Positions 24,204 through 36,425 are shown, numbered from the stretch's first letter. The stretch: DNA of 64,000 nt from Congeria kusceri (GCA_027627225.1 CM051029.1:13180023-13244022), one strand, 5' to 3'. The notes: generated by a model not told the origin, from the sequence alone. Numbers and translations: made by a program.

Positions 24204-24829
24204 CATGTATAGGTGAGGATTACTCAAACATACTAAGAAGATGCTGTAAACAAAAATATATCATATATTAACAACGACATATTGATGCTAGAGCTTTTCA
24301 AACACTCGGCAGTGTAATAATCATGTGTAAACACGCATTGTAGTACATGAATCGACACGCTCAGTACCAATATTTAATAAATACCCAATTTACATATAAT
24401 AATTAACACAACCACTTTAGGGCTATGCAAATGCAGTTTACGGCATTTGTGATTAATACTAACAAGACATTGATTGAATGTTTACGTTCCATTTTAATTC
24501 GCATACCATTACCATTTTTGTTAGGTTTACTGACATTAACTTTTGAAGATCAATTGAATTACACGTCTTTAACTAAATTGAATAGAGTAAATTACATAAA
24601 CTTCATTAAACATGACATATAATCGCAATCATTATACGGTTAAGTCATGATTAAACGCTTTTTTCCCAGTGTTTTAAACCTAACCTTCTTTGTAATTATG
24701 CGTATTAAAAAATAATACCTACATACATATTTAATTTACCAAAAACGATCGATCTTAAATTCGTGTAGTCTATTTCGTCTTTACATAAGAAAAAATATAG
24801 CACCATTCATTTCGAATCATACCACAATG

Positions 24830-24960
24830 TTATTTACAGGTTTCTCACTAAAGTGGATTTGCTGATTGTAACTGAAGAAGCATTTTGCCATCTGTTTACT
24901 CAACCTGGTGACCTACATGCTACTACAAGTATGTATTTGCACGTAATAAAGTGGTATCTA
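24830..24960 (-). pseudogene. Possible decayed Ig1 exon of copy A
   Basis: Minus-strand bases (aaac-agatgg-caaaatgc ... ccactttagtgagaaacctg-taaata) resemble the end of C Ig1 (aaacgttggagatgc ... ccattagtctgaaaa-gtataa). The surrounding frame is broken. The position, beyond the ACT array, matches the order in copy C. The evidence is weak. Confidence 0.25.
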
Positions 24961-25000
24961 AAATGCATCTGACTGCTCCATTTGTAGAACGCAACAACAA

Positions 25001-25228
25001 CAACAACATCAAAACAAACAAAACAAAACCAACAACAACTACTACTACTATTACTACTACTACTACTACTACTCCTATTATTACTACTACTACTACTACT
25101 GCTGCTGCTTCAGCTGCTGCCTCTTATGCTGGTGCTGTTGCTGCTACTACTATTACTGATGCTACTGCTGGTGCTGCTGTTGCTACTACTACTGATGCTG
25201 GTGCTGCTGCTGGGGCTGCTGCTGTTTG
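25001..25228 (+). repeat. Mixed CAA/ACT/GCT trinucleotide array
   Basis: The array passes from (CAA)n through (ACT)n to (GCT/GGT)n. A 127-codon open frame spans it (24,951-25,334: Asn/Thr then Ala/Gly runs) but no domain or splice context supports coding. Confidence 0.8.
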
Positions 25229-25339
25229 GATATTGGACAAATGCAACTGTAAAGCCTTACTTGCTTGTTGGATATGTATGTTCTCCAACCTGAGCAAATT
25301 GATCGTTACACAATACTTTAAATATAAACATTGATAAAG

Positions 25340-28300
25340 ATATCAACAAAACAATCGCCATTCTGTATTCTTAACAATATTTTGTATTTAAAGTAAGTTA
25401 TATTAATGAAAGAGCTACACTAATCTAATCGAAGTATTTAGTAAAATCCTGTGTGTGTATTTATGTAAGGCTTGATAAAAATGAAAATCAAAGCTCTGCA
25501 TGCATTTCTAATCCGGTCGTATACTATGATATTTCATAAAATGCAGAATAAAGTGGACTGAGTAAAGCTTTCAGTATATTACAAACATCGTATGTAATAT
25601 TAAACCATGTAGTAGCGGTTTTACACATTAAAGTCAGTTCGAATACAAGCACTATAATTGTTAAATTAAGTGTGAAATCGTTTACGAGGTAATGTAACCC
25701 ACATCTATGTGTGTGGCCACGAATGAAATAATGGCTACACTGGATTAAAAATGTTAACAAGACAACACACTAGGTAAATATGCGTGCATTAGAAAATGTG
25801 ACATATTATATTATGGATTTCTACAATGTCAGTGTGTGTATTTGTATACAGACGAAATAGCATGAATAAGAAATCAAATGCATTTACCAAATGTCCAAAG
25901 AATTGAATTGGTTCTTAGTTGCAGTCGACTAAAACGGTAATCAACTACTTTTATGGGCAAGTGACACAACGCTTATACAATCAAGTATTCCTAAATGAGT
26001 TAGAGTAAAACAATCAAATGGGTATCAAATGTTTTTATTTCATTCAGATTTGAACCAGTGATATGTCGGTTGTGCAACAATTCAAAGTGAAGAAAAGTGC
26101 ATCTGCAAATACCTAGTTCACATTTAATTATAATGAATATGTTAACGTATGTGGTGTGTTTCGTCACACATATTGAAGACGGTTAGAAAAACGTATGATA
26201 ACTATATCCGCAATGTACTCTTATTTGCAACAGGCAAATGAGCAATCTCCTAGCAGAGTTGTCGTTTTTTTGCTCTCACCATACATCTCTGCAATAAGCT
26301 CAACGACAGGAATGTTGATAAAACAGAAAAATGTATTTGCCGCACATTAAACATGATTTTTCGTACCATAATTATAGAAATTATGAATACATGTTATTTT
26401 AAATTATCATATATGGCGAACAAATTAATAATGTTGAGTTATATTATTGGAACTAATTTCATGCCCAATTATGCATATGTAATCAGTTCGCATATGTACA
26501 CAAAACAAATAGCGTGAGTGGTATTGTCTGCGTGGTACATGTGTATACTCAGTGGTAATTTGCACAAGTTCCATGCTTTTCATGAAATTTCAAAATCCAT
26601 TCGGTTATTTTCCAGCATTTTAAATCTTTAAAATATTTCATTAAATGATCACGCCGATACTTTGCTATGGATCCCAAATATGCGGAAATGAATAAGTACA
26701 AACTATCGAATCCGTTCATGTTTTGTAAAAGGTATCTAAAATTAAATAAGACCACAAACAAATGTATAGCTCTTGGCGAATGCCGTTGATTACCGTTATG
26801 TGTAACCTAGTTAACAAATTGTTTTCGATATTGGTGCAATTTACTTTAAATGTCCTCAAATCGCATCTAAAATTCGAAATTTATTGTTTACATATGGTTT
26901 TCGATATGTTTGGATAAGTCAGGATGTGGGAGATAAAATATATTTATATAAACTTTAAAACAACGTGTTCTTGATTGATGTACACACAAATGGCATAATG
27001 CTGTATCGTAATCAAGTCGATGCCGTTATAATAAACATTACACAACCTACTTAACACAGACCAATATCTAACTATTGATATACCACCAAAATATATCATT
27101 GATATGTCCAAATTCTGTGCCTCAAACCACAAATTATTGATTAAAATGTGAAGACATAATAACACACAGAAATGAAACAAAATATTTGAGTATTGTACTG
27201 CGAATATCATGCATGTTTCTACTGTCTAAAATATAACGAAATAAGATTAATTTATATATCCTCATGGTATTATGCTGGTAATTCACTACAACATATTTGT
27301 AATATACTGAGTTCCAATGATGAAACAATAATACAAAATATCAGGTTATATATATCATCTTCAGGAAATTGTTACTTCCCAAAGCACCTAATTTTTTTGC
27401 TCGTGCCATGGATAACACTTATGTTATGTTTGTATTTAAAGTATGTATATACAGCAACGCAACTCTTGTATGAACTTGTTCTATGTTATTATATTGTCAT
27501 GTATTTTGGGCCGGAGGCCTTTGTTTACGAGATGAATAAACGTGTAAACTTGTAATAAATGTACTTCTAACAATTAAAATCAATTGTTAAAAACTGGAGA
27601 AGTCTTTTTGAGGGCCGTCTGTGAAACATGTCGCACAGTATTAGACGCTTGAACTATATAATACATTCAACAATTTACAAACACAAACTCACTTGGCCAA
27701 TTTCCGACCATTAATAAGTAAATATTGCACAGTAAAACCATTTTTCTTTGTTAAAAAATATATATCTCAATGTGGTGAACCAAATTAATTAATGTCTCCA
27801 TTCAATCTTTATACCACACTAGTATATATTTATTAGACATCCCTCAGTATTGAAAATGCTTCACTGACCACAAGACACGATTTCTCTATGCCAAAATCAT
27901 GCATGGGAACTACACCCCATTTACGGGAAACTTGGCCACCAAATGTCTTTAATTGTTATAATCATGTGACTAAAATCACGTAAATTGCATGGGACTACTA
28001 TTCGAGCTAACTACAGAGGTGATTGGAATGTAGCCGGTGTGCAAGAGATTGGTAAACGAGAGTATTGTTTCCCATTGCACATGTAGACATTAACAGACGA
28101 ACGACAACAGCCCTAATCGCTCTAAAAGTAGATATTCGAACGACAACTGCTCTAACCGCGTTGTATATACAACGGTCTATCTGACAGACCTGTGTACTCA
28201 CGCTCTAAGCATTATGGGTATGCGCTACTTTCAAGCATAGCTCGCAATGGTTGATTTAACATCGCATTGAGGCAAGATACTATTACATCGATGTGTTTCC

Positions 28301-29500
28301 CTCCGTTTTACATTCGAAATATTTCCTTTAACTAGAGTTCCTTTTTCGACTGTCTAAGATCACTTTTGACCTAGATTTCTTGTGATTGTTATGCAGCGGG
28401 AAAATTGAATGACAATAGAATTGGGCAAATTTTATAATTTAAGGGAATGCCAACTCACAACAATGGTTTAATGTATACCAACAACTGTTGCGTACTTTTG
28501 GGGATTAAAATGTACATAATTGTTCACATAGGCGGTTAAAATAAAGTTATAAACATATTCTCGATATACACACTAGAACTGAGCATAAGTATGAACATAT
28601 TTTCTCATCGTATGTCATGAATAGAATATTATATTAATTCCCAGAATTAATCCACTATTTTGATTAGCCTAGCGGCCCGCTCTATTAATAACAATTGATT
28701 CTAGATAGCGAGTTCAACACACGATCATTCTAAAATTAACGCGCGTTGAGCTGCCGGTGTATAGCTGTTATAATATACATGCATCAATTACCGTACAGAG
28801 AATCATAAGAGCGAATATTTCAATAGATCGGGAATTTATGTTTATAAACATACGGTGCATGTTAATTTGAAATTGAATTGCGGTTGTGTTCTATAAAGAA
28901 ACAATTAGAAATGCACATTTCTATCAACTTCTCCAGTAGTATAAAAATATACATTTCAATAAATAACCTGTTGTGAAATAAGTCTCGTCCGGAATACGTC
29001 GAAATGATATTCATGTTACTTGTACTTCATTTGTGTAGCATTAATACATTAATTACAATACAATTTATATACAGAAACCCGTGATACATCATATTCCTAC
29101 CGAATATTATGTTTAATCGCCATAGTCTAATGTAAATTGTGTGTTATCAAAATGGAAGTCATCATTATTTCAAATACGCTGAATGTTTTCTGAAGATTGC
29201 TTTTCCTTAGAATACACAGTATAAATGATTAATTCACTACGAAATGTATATGTATTATGCACAGATATGATGAAGGTATGGTATATTACTTAAGAATAAT
29301 TATACTCGTCTGACACAAAATAATTGTCATTCATTCCCGCAATTGTTTTCGTACATTGTTAATTTGTTATATTTGGCTGACAAATTTATATAAAAATAAT
29401 GATGTTAACGTAAATTATTTAGGTTATTCATGTATCACTGGTGAAAACATGGGGCGGTATGATCTGTTTATTCACGGTACAAATATTAATAATTATTGAA
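25340..29500. other. Gene-poor stretch
   Basis: No domain-bearing frame seen. A short diverged duplication of about 50 bp period lies near 28,090-28,160 (cgaacgacaac repeated). Near 29,408-29,480 a segment (aaattatttaggttattc, then gaaaacatggggcggt) resembles 8,960-9,030. The probable LINE tail at 27,335-27,560 is listed separately. Confidence 0.45.
27335..27560 (+). mobile_element. Probable LINE 3' tail
   Basis: The block atatcatcttcaggaaattg ... ctcgtgcc ... tattttgggccggaggcctttg ... gaataaa resembles 56,795-57,000 in the same orientation. The ending gggccggaggccttt followed by AATAAA is of the kind seen in mollusc non-LTR element tails. That assignment is from memory; the internal similarity is seen directly. 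Confidence 0.4.
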
Positions 29501-29517
29501 TGAATCACAAATTAATT

Positions 29518-29625
29518 TTGGGATCCAAGAAGTTATCTTAGGGTGTCCGAAATAGCTGGAGTCCGATAAGTCTTCTAATATAGGTGGGGACCAATAAATC
29601 TGGGGTCCGAGAAGCCACGTAACCG
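29518..29625 (+). repeat. Degenerate minisatellite
   Basis: Four diverged units of about 25 bp around gggtccgaraagtc (gggatccaagaagt, gggtgtccgaaata, ggagtccgataagtc, ggggtccgagaagcc). Confidence 0.5.
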
Positions 29626-30344
29626 ATCATCTCGGCCTTCTTGTATTATGTTTAGGTAAAAATGACAACTCAATATTAATGTCAACACCGATCGTCTTTT
29701 TTAAAGACATTTCTTGTTTCTTCAGCCATGAAAAGCATTTAGCAATGTCAGACATGCCTTTTGTGGTTATTTCTAATATCCTCTGTGTGTTAGGAACATG
29801 TTTGTGTATTTCTTTTGAGGCTAACTTGAAAGATGAGCTTTTGGGGTGTGTTTACTCTGGCATGGGGCTTTTATCGAAATATGACTGCCGAAACCCTAGT
29901 TTCTACCGGTGTCTGCATTCAGGTGAGGCGCATTTTCTTAGAAGTAACATGCCATATCTTTTTATTGCAATTTTCGGAAGAGGAAAGATTCATATTTCAA
30001 CAGACACCAAGCTTGCACAATCTGAAATCTGAAAGTTCGCCGTTTAAGTATGGGAATTGGATTTACTGGCATCTAACCTTCAATTGTCACATAAACGAAA
30101 GTGAAAGTAGCTTTTTGTAATAAACACGCTAAACAGCGTTAAACACGAACTTCTTGTATTATATTTTACATAAATATATTATACCATCAGTATTAACTTA
30201 ATATTAGACTGATTAAGTATCAATAAAGTCGTTTCATGAAATGGACTTTTTATACGCGGGATTACTTCATGCGTAAGCACATTTCGCCGTTTGGGGTGGA
30301 ATAATGCGGTTAAGTACAGAGGTTTGGCGTGTTACGTCATCCTC

Positions 30345-30610
30345 TGTGTATATCTTCTTCCGTTCATGTACAAGATCCCGCTCTGGGGCATAGTCGTACA
30401 GTGGTGTATGATACAAGGTAGATGTGAGGCGCGCATATGTACAGGCTCAGCAGAAGGTTAAAAACAGTCTTCCTCGTTCTACTATGCGGTTGCCAGCGCC
30501 CCCTTGAAACCCTCCAGGGTGTTGGCTGTGACGGCATGCTCAGAGAGTCCGTTCCATAATATGATGCCCGAAGGGAAGAAGGAGTGCCGGTACACATCTA
30601 CTCTGCAGGA
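30345..30610 (-). mobile_element. Non-LTR retrotransposon (LINE) 3' end, 5'-truncated
   Basis: The minus strand encodes V-Y-R-H-S-F-F-P-S-G-I-I-L-W-N-G-L-S then L-E-G-F-K-G-A-L-A-T-A and a TAG. This matches the conserved C-terminal tail of animal LINE ORF2 reverse transcriptase proteins (SFFPR..W N.LP ... L..FK..L). About 130 bp of GC-richer 3' UTR follows. The reverse transcriptase and endonuclease domains are missing, so it is a dead, 5'-truncated insertion. Confidence 0.75.
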
Positions 30611-30882
30611 TAGTTGTAAAGAATGCTCTAACCGATAAAACCAATACCACAAACAGATCGACATGTTAGAGCTAAACTTTAAGTGAGAGTGGATGACTAT
30701 ATGCATAACGTTTTCATAATAACTGTCCATATTTTATCATTAAGTATGGGCATATTTACAAGTTAATGTATTTCGTCAGAATACAATTTCTTTGTATTTA
30801 TTTCGTATTCAGATGTTAAATTGCGCTTTAAACAAACACCTCCAATAAGTTGCTGACATTTATTAATTTCTTACCAATTTAG

Positions 30883-32046
30883 TATCTGATGGACAAAACC
30901 TACAAAAGACCGCAAATGTGTTCGAAGTGAAAATTGGAAGAAGACTCTCATTTACTTGCGCAATTCATCAACAGTCGAAAGTGTGGACTGGCTTTGAAAG
31001 GACAATGAGAGTAGCTCTGAATCAACGCCCGCAGTGCAACTTTTTATTATTTAATAATGGTCTCTGTACTTCGAGTCCGACTCAGCTCCAATAATATTTG
31101 AAATGCTTTTGCTTTTCAACTACCAATTATTCACGTGCTATCAAAAAGATTGACGAGCCGAATGAACATACATAAATATATCTGAATTATGCATGTATGT
31201 TAATAAACATGAATATATCAGGAATGCGATTTATATTACATATTCATCATCTCCACCGTCTATAAATTCGACAGGTACATATTGTTAATATTCTAATAAT
31301 GTCTAAATGGTGCGTTGTGTTATACACACTTGTTAATATGGTTTCAGTTACAGAGAGAACAGAGAAAACAGACAGTGAATTAAGCCAAATATACGTTTTA
31401 TCAGTGCCCTGAAGATATAAATTTGAAACTAGATTTGTTCACATTTTACAAATAAAATAAATAAAGTGGGCATGATTATGTCGTTTCACAAATGACAACT
31501 AACAAAAAGTCCAACTCAACCACAATGTATGAATTAACCACACCCAATACAACAAAGCCTTCAAATTCTACATTTTCTGAAACAATAAAAAGTGCAACGC
31601 CATAATTTGGGTTATGGACACCAGTTACAATTGTGATTGTTGTTATCGTCATTATATCTTTAATTTGCTATATCAAAGGCTATTCGTTTGTTTGTCTGAA
31701 ATAATTTAGATTATATTATGTTGAACGTTTTGGTATCCGTCTAACTAACTATAATGCTAGTGTTTATTACTGGAACATGAACATCGGCGATAAGCGCAGT
31801 GTCGTGCGCATATCACTTGTCTAAAACGATGACCTCGTTACATTTCATAAAGTATACAATAATATTACAGTGTTTTTCTCTAATTTCAACTTATAGTAAA
31901 TATAATCGATTCATTAATAGTCTTTGATTCAATACTAGATTTATATACATCTTAAAGTTTATTATGTCAATATATAAGCATTTTCAGATAAGAAGCGAAG
32001 TAAGAAGGATCGAAAACCCCGAACTTATTACAACTGTATTCAATAA
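30883..32046 (+). pseudogene. IgSF copy D: one Ig domain, Thr-rich stalk, TM, basic tail
   Basis: Three parts lie in order. First is an Ig-type exon (from 30,883 after acceptor atttag): K-I-G-R-R-L-S-F-T-C-A-I, then G-L-C-T-S-S and K-C-F-C-F-S-T-T-N. It resembles C Ig1 (L-T-F-T-C, G-P-C-A-Q-S-S-N-K, E-C-F-C-N-S-T-T). Second is a Thr/Ser/Asn stalk (about 31,490-31,615) leading to a helix, W-T-P-V-T-I-V-I-V-V-I-V-I-I-S-L-I-C-Y (31,622-31,684). Third is a tail exon (31,988-32,046): D-K-K-R-S-K-K-D-R-K-P-R-T-Y-Y-N-C-I-Q, stop, with AATAAA overlapping the stop. In-frame TAA codons lie in the Ig exon (31,092-31,094) and at the stalk end. The TM exon donor reads GC. It is read as a decayed minimal receptor related to the N-terminus of A-C. 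Confidence 0.6.
31988..32046 (+). CDS. Copy D tail exon
   Basis: Acceptor ttttcag, phase 1 entry, 19 residues, highly basic (K-K-R-S-K-K-D-R-K-P-R) and then T-Y-Y-N-C. The stop TAA (32,044-32,046) overlaps AATAAA. A membrane-proximal basic run is what is expected right after a TM exon. Confidence 0.55.
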
Positions 32047-32437
32047 AAACATTTTTGTTCTTCGAGCATTACATAACGAATGCAGACGTTTCAGCGAGCA
32101 GTGATTTCTTGTTAAATTACTACATATCTCTACTTCTACACTATGTTATGCTTCCTTAAACTTGTATTTAGTTGCTTGCCAGTTTTATTAGATCCAGTGA
32201 TGTTTAATCGTTTGTTGACATGCGAGAGTTTTGTTACGGTTGATGTTTATTTGCATTTTGTTGAGTAACCATAGACGTAGATCTTACTGCAAATTAAACA
32301 TGCAGCCTTAGTCTGTAATTTAACACAACGCGTTTATAAAAATACAATACTTTTTTGTAATCATATTGAAATACGACTATTGAAATAGTTTACACAATTA
32401 ACATTCAATATACATTTTTAATAAGGGCACACGATAC

Positions 32438-32590
32438 ATGTGTGTATGTATGTGTCCTCGCGCACGCGTGCATTTGTGCGTGCGGGCAAGCGTGCATGTG
32501 TGCGCGTGGGCGCGCGCGCTTGCGTGCGAGCGAGCGTGAATGCGCGCGTGTGTGTGTGCGTGTGTATGTGTGTGTGCGTGCGTGTTTGCG
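32438..32590. repeat. Alternating purine-pyrimidine (GT/GC)n tract
   Basis: About 150 bp of alternating TG/CG/CA, including gcgcgcgcgc-like runs. This is an established Z-DNA-prone composition. The His/Ala/Thr frames across it are artefacts. Confidence 0.85.
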
Positions 32591-33017
32591 AATATATATG
32601 ACGCTGCGTCAGGTATAAACATCAACTTTAAAAACGTAATACAATATGTTCTATTAGCTTATGTAACCAATAATCTTTTAATTGGAATACAACTGTATCG
32701 GTATTGTAAGAAAAACACCTGTTGTTAGTAACATCAATAAAACGCATACGTGTGTTCATTTTTTTTAATGTATCTATTTTTCCCGGACGTTGACGCTTAT
32801 GCTTAAAACGGACGTCTTCGCCCTTGAAGAAAGGAAAAGAAGGTTATTGTAAACACGTTTAGGCAGAAGACTGACGCGCAGACATACATAAACATTATAG
32901 ATTATTTAACAAATACTTATCTCACCTACTTCGAATACAAATAGTTAGTAATTAAACATTAAACAAATACATTGAATAGTAATAGCTCGCAAGATACAAA
33001 TTAACACTATAATTTAA

Positions 33018-33153
33018 TTAATTGAAATACATGTTACCATTTGCCATTTGCTTTCGCAGTGCCCCTGTGATATGTATTGCATTAGTTTGTTTTTCGTCTT
33101 CATCATCATCCGGATAATCGTCGCTGTGACAGCTGTCATGAATTTGTCTGTTT
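33018..33153 (-). CDS. Possible terminal exon of an acidic protein
   Basis: It follows acceptor accatag. Frame 2 gives H-S-D-D-Y-P-D-D-D-E-D-E-K and a stop; phase 1 entry gives a different, Met/Lys-rich peptide that also ends in a stop. The acidic reading suits the two exons upstream in composition but not in phase. Confidence 0.25.
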
Positions 33154-33396
33154 CTATGGTTGAAATAAATTATCACATAAAAGATCCTTTTTTTAATTAC
33201 GCAATAATAACACAATGTTAAAAAAGATAATTTTTTTAGTCATTCTTATTGGCAAACAGATTGATATACATATCATATTTATGAAAACGTGTCAAACAGA
33301 CAGCATTTATATATATAATCGAAGAAACGTTAATTGAAACTTGATAGACGTTGAAACATTGTACTTATGGGATTTCGGATTACAAGATAGGCCTAC

Positions 33397-33516
33397 CTGA
33401 ATCAGATGGTATGTAGCCGGAAACTGCACCGTCAGCAACGGCGTCGTGTATGCTTGCATCATTTTCGTCATGTTCGCAGTACTGGTTACTCTTGCTTTCT
33501 GCATTTGTAACCTCGT
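33397..33516 (-). CDS. Acidic phase 1-1 exon, unknown protein
   Basis: 120 bp between acceptor ttcttctag and donor gtaggc, fully open: D-E-V-T-N-A-E-S-K-S-N-Q-Y then E-H-D-E-N-D-A-S-I-H-D. Its composition and phases match the exon at 34,233-34,346, so the two probably belong to one gene. Low complexity prevents a family call. Confidence 0.4.
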
Positions 33517-34232
33517 CTAGAAGAAGAAAGAGGACAATACAGTCAAAACAAATGAAACTGTTCATTAATATACAAATCGACATAAGTTGATTGAGTAAAT
33601 TTAATGGTAATGTTCATTAAGGTTGAGTCACTTTATATTAAATGAACCGAATATCGAATATTAACATAATATCAGACAGTGTTTAACTTGTAAAACAAGA
33701 AGAAACTGTACAGATCTAACCCCGGCAATAGTGAATTTGTACATTGGATTTTTTATTTATATTTTTGTACTACTGATGCACAAATATGCATACAGATGTC
33801 ACATTTCAAAAAGGTAAAATATTTATACGATTTGCAGAAACTATGTTCAATGCATATTTTATTGTAAAGATAATATGTTGGGACAAACATATTTGCAAAA
33901 GTGTTAAATTATAGTACTAACTTTGTCCTTCCCGGTCATAAGCCTATCAGATATTTGTACATCGCTTTTCCCGCCTCTTCCTTCATTTTCTAACCTCAAC
34001 GTATTATCATTCATACTGTTGTAAACTTTACCTGTTTTCAGAATATTAAGGGTCGTTATTTATATAATTACTCACTTATTAATGAATGAATTTAATTTCG
34101 AAGCTATTACATTATTTACCAAACAATCAACAATGTTATTGCAAGAATTATGTCACACATTAGAATCAGTAGTTGTAGGAATCAAAACAAAATCATTCCT
34201 GATATTATATATGCATTTTGAGTGTTACTTAC

Positions 34233-34346
34233 AGTAGCTATTGCATGTCGCCGTGTCTGATGCAATCACTTCGTTTGTACTGTCTTTACTGTCAGACACA
34301 CCATCGTCTGCAAATGCGTCGCCAATTATTTCCTCATTGTTTGTTC
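34233..34346 (-). CDS. Acidic phase 1-1 exon, unknown protein
   Basis: 114 bp between acceptor ttaatag and donor gtaagt, fully open: T-N-N-E-E-I-I-G-D-A-F-A-D-D-G-V-S-D-S-K-D-S-T-N-E. Together with 33,397-33,516 it may form the acidic C-terminal part of the SET-domain gene upstream. The SET exon leaves in phase 0, so an exon in between would be needed. Confidence 0.4.
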
Positions 34347-35042
34347 CTATTAACATGCAATATACATATTTCCTAAAAACACACGATACATCTGTTTGCA
34401 AGTGTGCGTGTGCGTGTGTTTGCGTGTGTGTGCAAATATATATGTCAGGTATTTATTTAATTTCCCCCTTTTTTTTACTTTCACTCTTAACAAGCATATC
34501 TCCGATTTTTCGAAGAAAATAATAAAAAAACTGTATGTTATACACGTTAACGCTATAGCTTAAAGCTTAAAACCACGCATAATAACTACAATTGAAATGA
34601 ATTCGTTTTAAATAACTTAATAAAAATGTATTCATACCTTGTTTCACATGTGGGAATTTCTGTTATGTTAAAACAGAAACATAAATACTTGATATTTTTC
34701 AAAAATTTCAAATGTTTTGGTCAAATTAAAATGCATAAAATATTCCCGTTTATAAGTGGCAAGTTGTTTACAATACAGTTAAGATTAACATACACAAATT
34801 GTATCGGGCGATCCGAATTCTGTATTAAAATAGTTTACATGATATTATTATATATATCTGGTATGACATTAACATAATTATAATGTTGAATGGTTATCAA
34901 TTTACTAGGATTTACAGTAGCTTAAACTTCATGTTGCACGTTTTTTTCACTGAATCGATCCTATTTTAAATTTAATATACAATACACATTATAGAAATAT
35001 AATTAATTGTATGATAACGTGATGAAGATTAATATGGTTCAC

Positions 35043-35209
35043 CTTTCGCCATGGAAGATTAGACACATCGTAATCATATCGTAATTCCTCTCCTTTCGCT
35101 ATGTCTCTAGTGGCAAAAATGCAGAAGCGTGGCACGTTGTCAACCTCAACAATTTGAAGAGCGCAGTTTTGCAATGCGTCTCCCATTCTTGTATCATTTA
35201 CCATCCTGC
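35043..35209 (-). CDS. SET-domain C-terminal exon (KMT5A-like)
   Basis: The exon encodes G-R-M-V-N-D-T-R-M-G, then V-P-R-F-C-I-F-A-T-R-D-I-A-K-G-E-E-L-R-Y-D-Y and L-P-W-R-K. V/I-N-D/H, the A-T-R-D-I-x-x-G-E-E-L-x-Y-D-Y block and the final P-W-R are the conserved C-terminal SET signature, closest to KMT5A/SET8-like lysine methyltransferases and their animal expansions. The block contributes the S-adenosylmethionine pocket and the catalytic tyrosine. Acceptor gaaaag gives phase 1 entry; donor gtgaac gives phase 0 exit. The N-terminal half of the domain is not in view, so this is probably a partial or decayed copy. Confidence 0.7.
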
Positions 35210-35303
35210 CTTTTCGGAAAATATCATTGGTGAAACATGACATTTAACAGTATTTGTTGTTGTTTGAGGACTTTAATTTCACAATTAAATATATTTACGT
35301 TAC

Positions 35304-35354
35304 CTATGTCATCGTTGATGAAATTAGCAACAAATCCACGAGTGTCATCATAGG
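35304..35354 (-). CDS. Preceding short SET-gene exon
   Basis: 51 bp encoding Y-D-D-T-R-G-F-V-A-N-F-I-N-D-D-I, ending in phase 1 at donor gtaacg, which fits the phase 1 entry of 35,043-35,209. D-x-T-x-G-F is reminiscent of the C-I-D-A-T-xx-x-G-R segment of SET proteins. Upstream in the same frame there is a TGA, so either the acceptor is gctgag or the copy is broken. Confidence 0.35.
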   Translation of the reverse strand, partial: PMMTLVDLLLISSTMT

Positions 35355-35635
35355 CTCAGCAGTACCGCTTTGCAAGCTCCAGTTGTATAGCACAGCCATC
35401 ACTATACAGAAATATATTGAGTTTACTTACATATACCTCTAATATGATTCTCAATTGAAAAACACACAATTGAACTGGTTGTTAACAATATATATCATAT
35501 TATAAAGTTAGTTTTGTGTTGTATAATAGCAAAATATACAAAATAAACGTTAACGATCGATAATTCCAAACGTTGTTACCAGTAGGACGATAATTTATCA
35601 TTTTCTTATTATACAACTATACTTATACACTAGTA

Positions 35636-35670
35636 AAAGGACCTATTCACAGATTGACGAAATGACTACT
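35636..35670. mobile_element. Single TIR end of the 2,515-2,926 family
   Basis: aaaaggacctattcacagattgacg matches the inverted termini of the element at 2,515-2,926 and of the end at 8,437-8,470. The opposite end was not found. The ACT array follows directly. Confidence 0.45.
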
Positions 35671-35740
35671 TTCCAAAGTTTTCTCACAGGTTCCAAAAAT
35701 CAAATAACAGTGTATACAACGAAGCGAAATAACAACACCA

Positions 35741-35805
35741 CAAAAACAACAAAAATCAACAACAGCAACAATAACAACAACAATAACAACTACTACTACT
35801 ACTAT

Positions 35806-35876
<71 letters not shown>

Positions 35877-35940
35877 ATACTACTACTACTACTACTACAA
35901 CTACTAGCACTATTACTGCAACTACTACTACTACTACTAT

Positions 35941-35981
<41 letters not shown>

Positions 35982-36234
35982 TTACTACTACAAACACTAC
36001 TACTGCTACTATTATTACTTCTACTACTACTTCAATTACTATTACTACTACTACTATTACAACTATTACCTTTGCTGCTGCTGCCTTTTCTACTAATACT
36101 ACTATTTCAACTGCTGCTAATACTACTACTACTACTACTACTACAGTTACTACTACTACTACTACTACTTCTACTTCTACTTATACTGCTAATACCACTT
36201 TTACTACTACTATTACTATTGTTAGCACTACTAT

Positions 36235-36311
<77 letters not shown>

Positions 36312-36425
36312 TTACTACTACAACAACTTCTACTACTACTACTACTACTACTAATACTACTACTACTACTACTTCTACTACTATTACTACTACTACTACT
36401 ATAATGATAATAATAATAATGATAA
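35741..36425 (+). repeat. (ACT)n array, unit 1 near copy B
   Basis: About 685 bp of CAA, then ACT/TAC/ATT trinucleotides on the + strand, ending in an AAT run. It is followed by the spacer block X1 (36,453-36,713). Confidence 0.85.

Noticed and set aside
23391..24212. 273-codon poly-Thr frame as a mucin gene
   Set aside because: ACT arrays have few stops in most frames. There are open frames in several frames and on both strands, no signal peptide and no splice context. Kept only as a finding about the higher-order block.
29833..30120. Signal-peptide exon of copy D (M-S-F-W-G-V-F-T-L-A-W)
   Set aside because: Hydrophobicity is weak. There is a donor-like gtgagg, but the LINE tail lies between it and the Ig exon, and nothing confirms the link.
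32398..32625. His/Ala/Thr-rich frame of 75 codons
   Set aside because: Reads through the alternating GT/GC tract; low complexity only.
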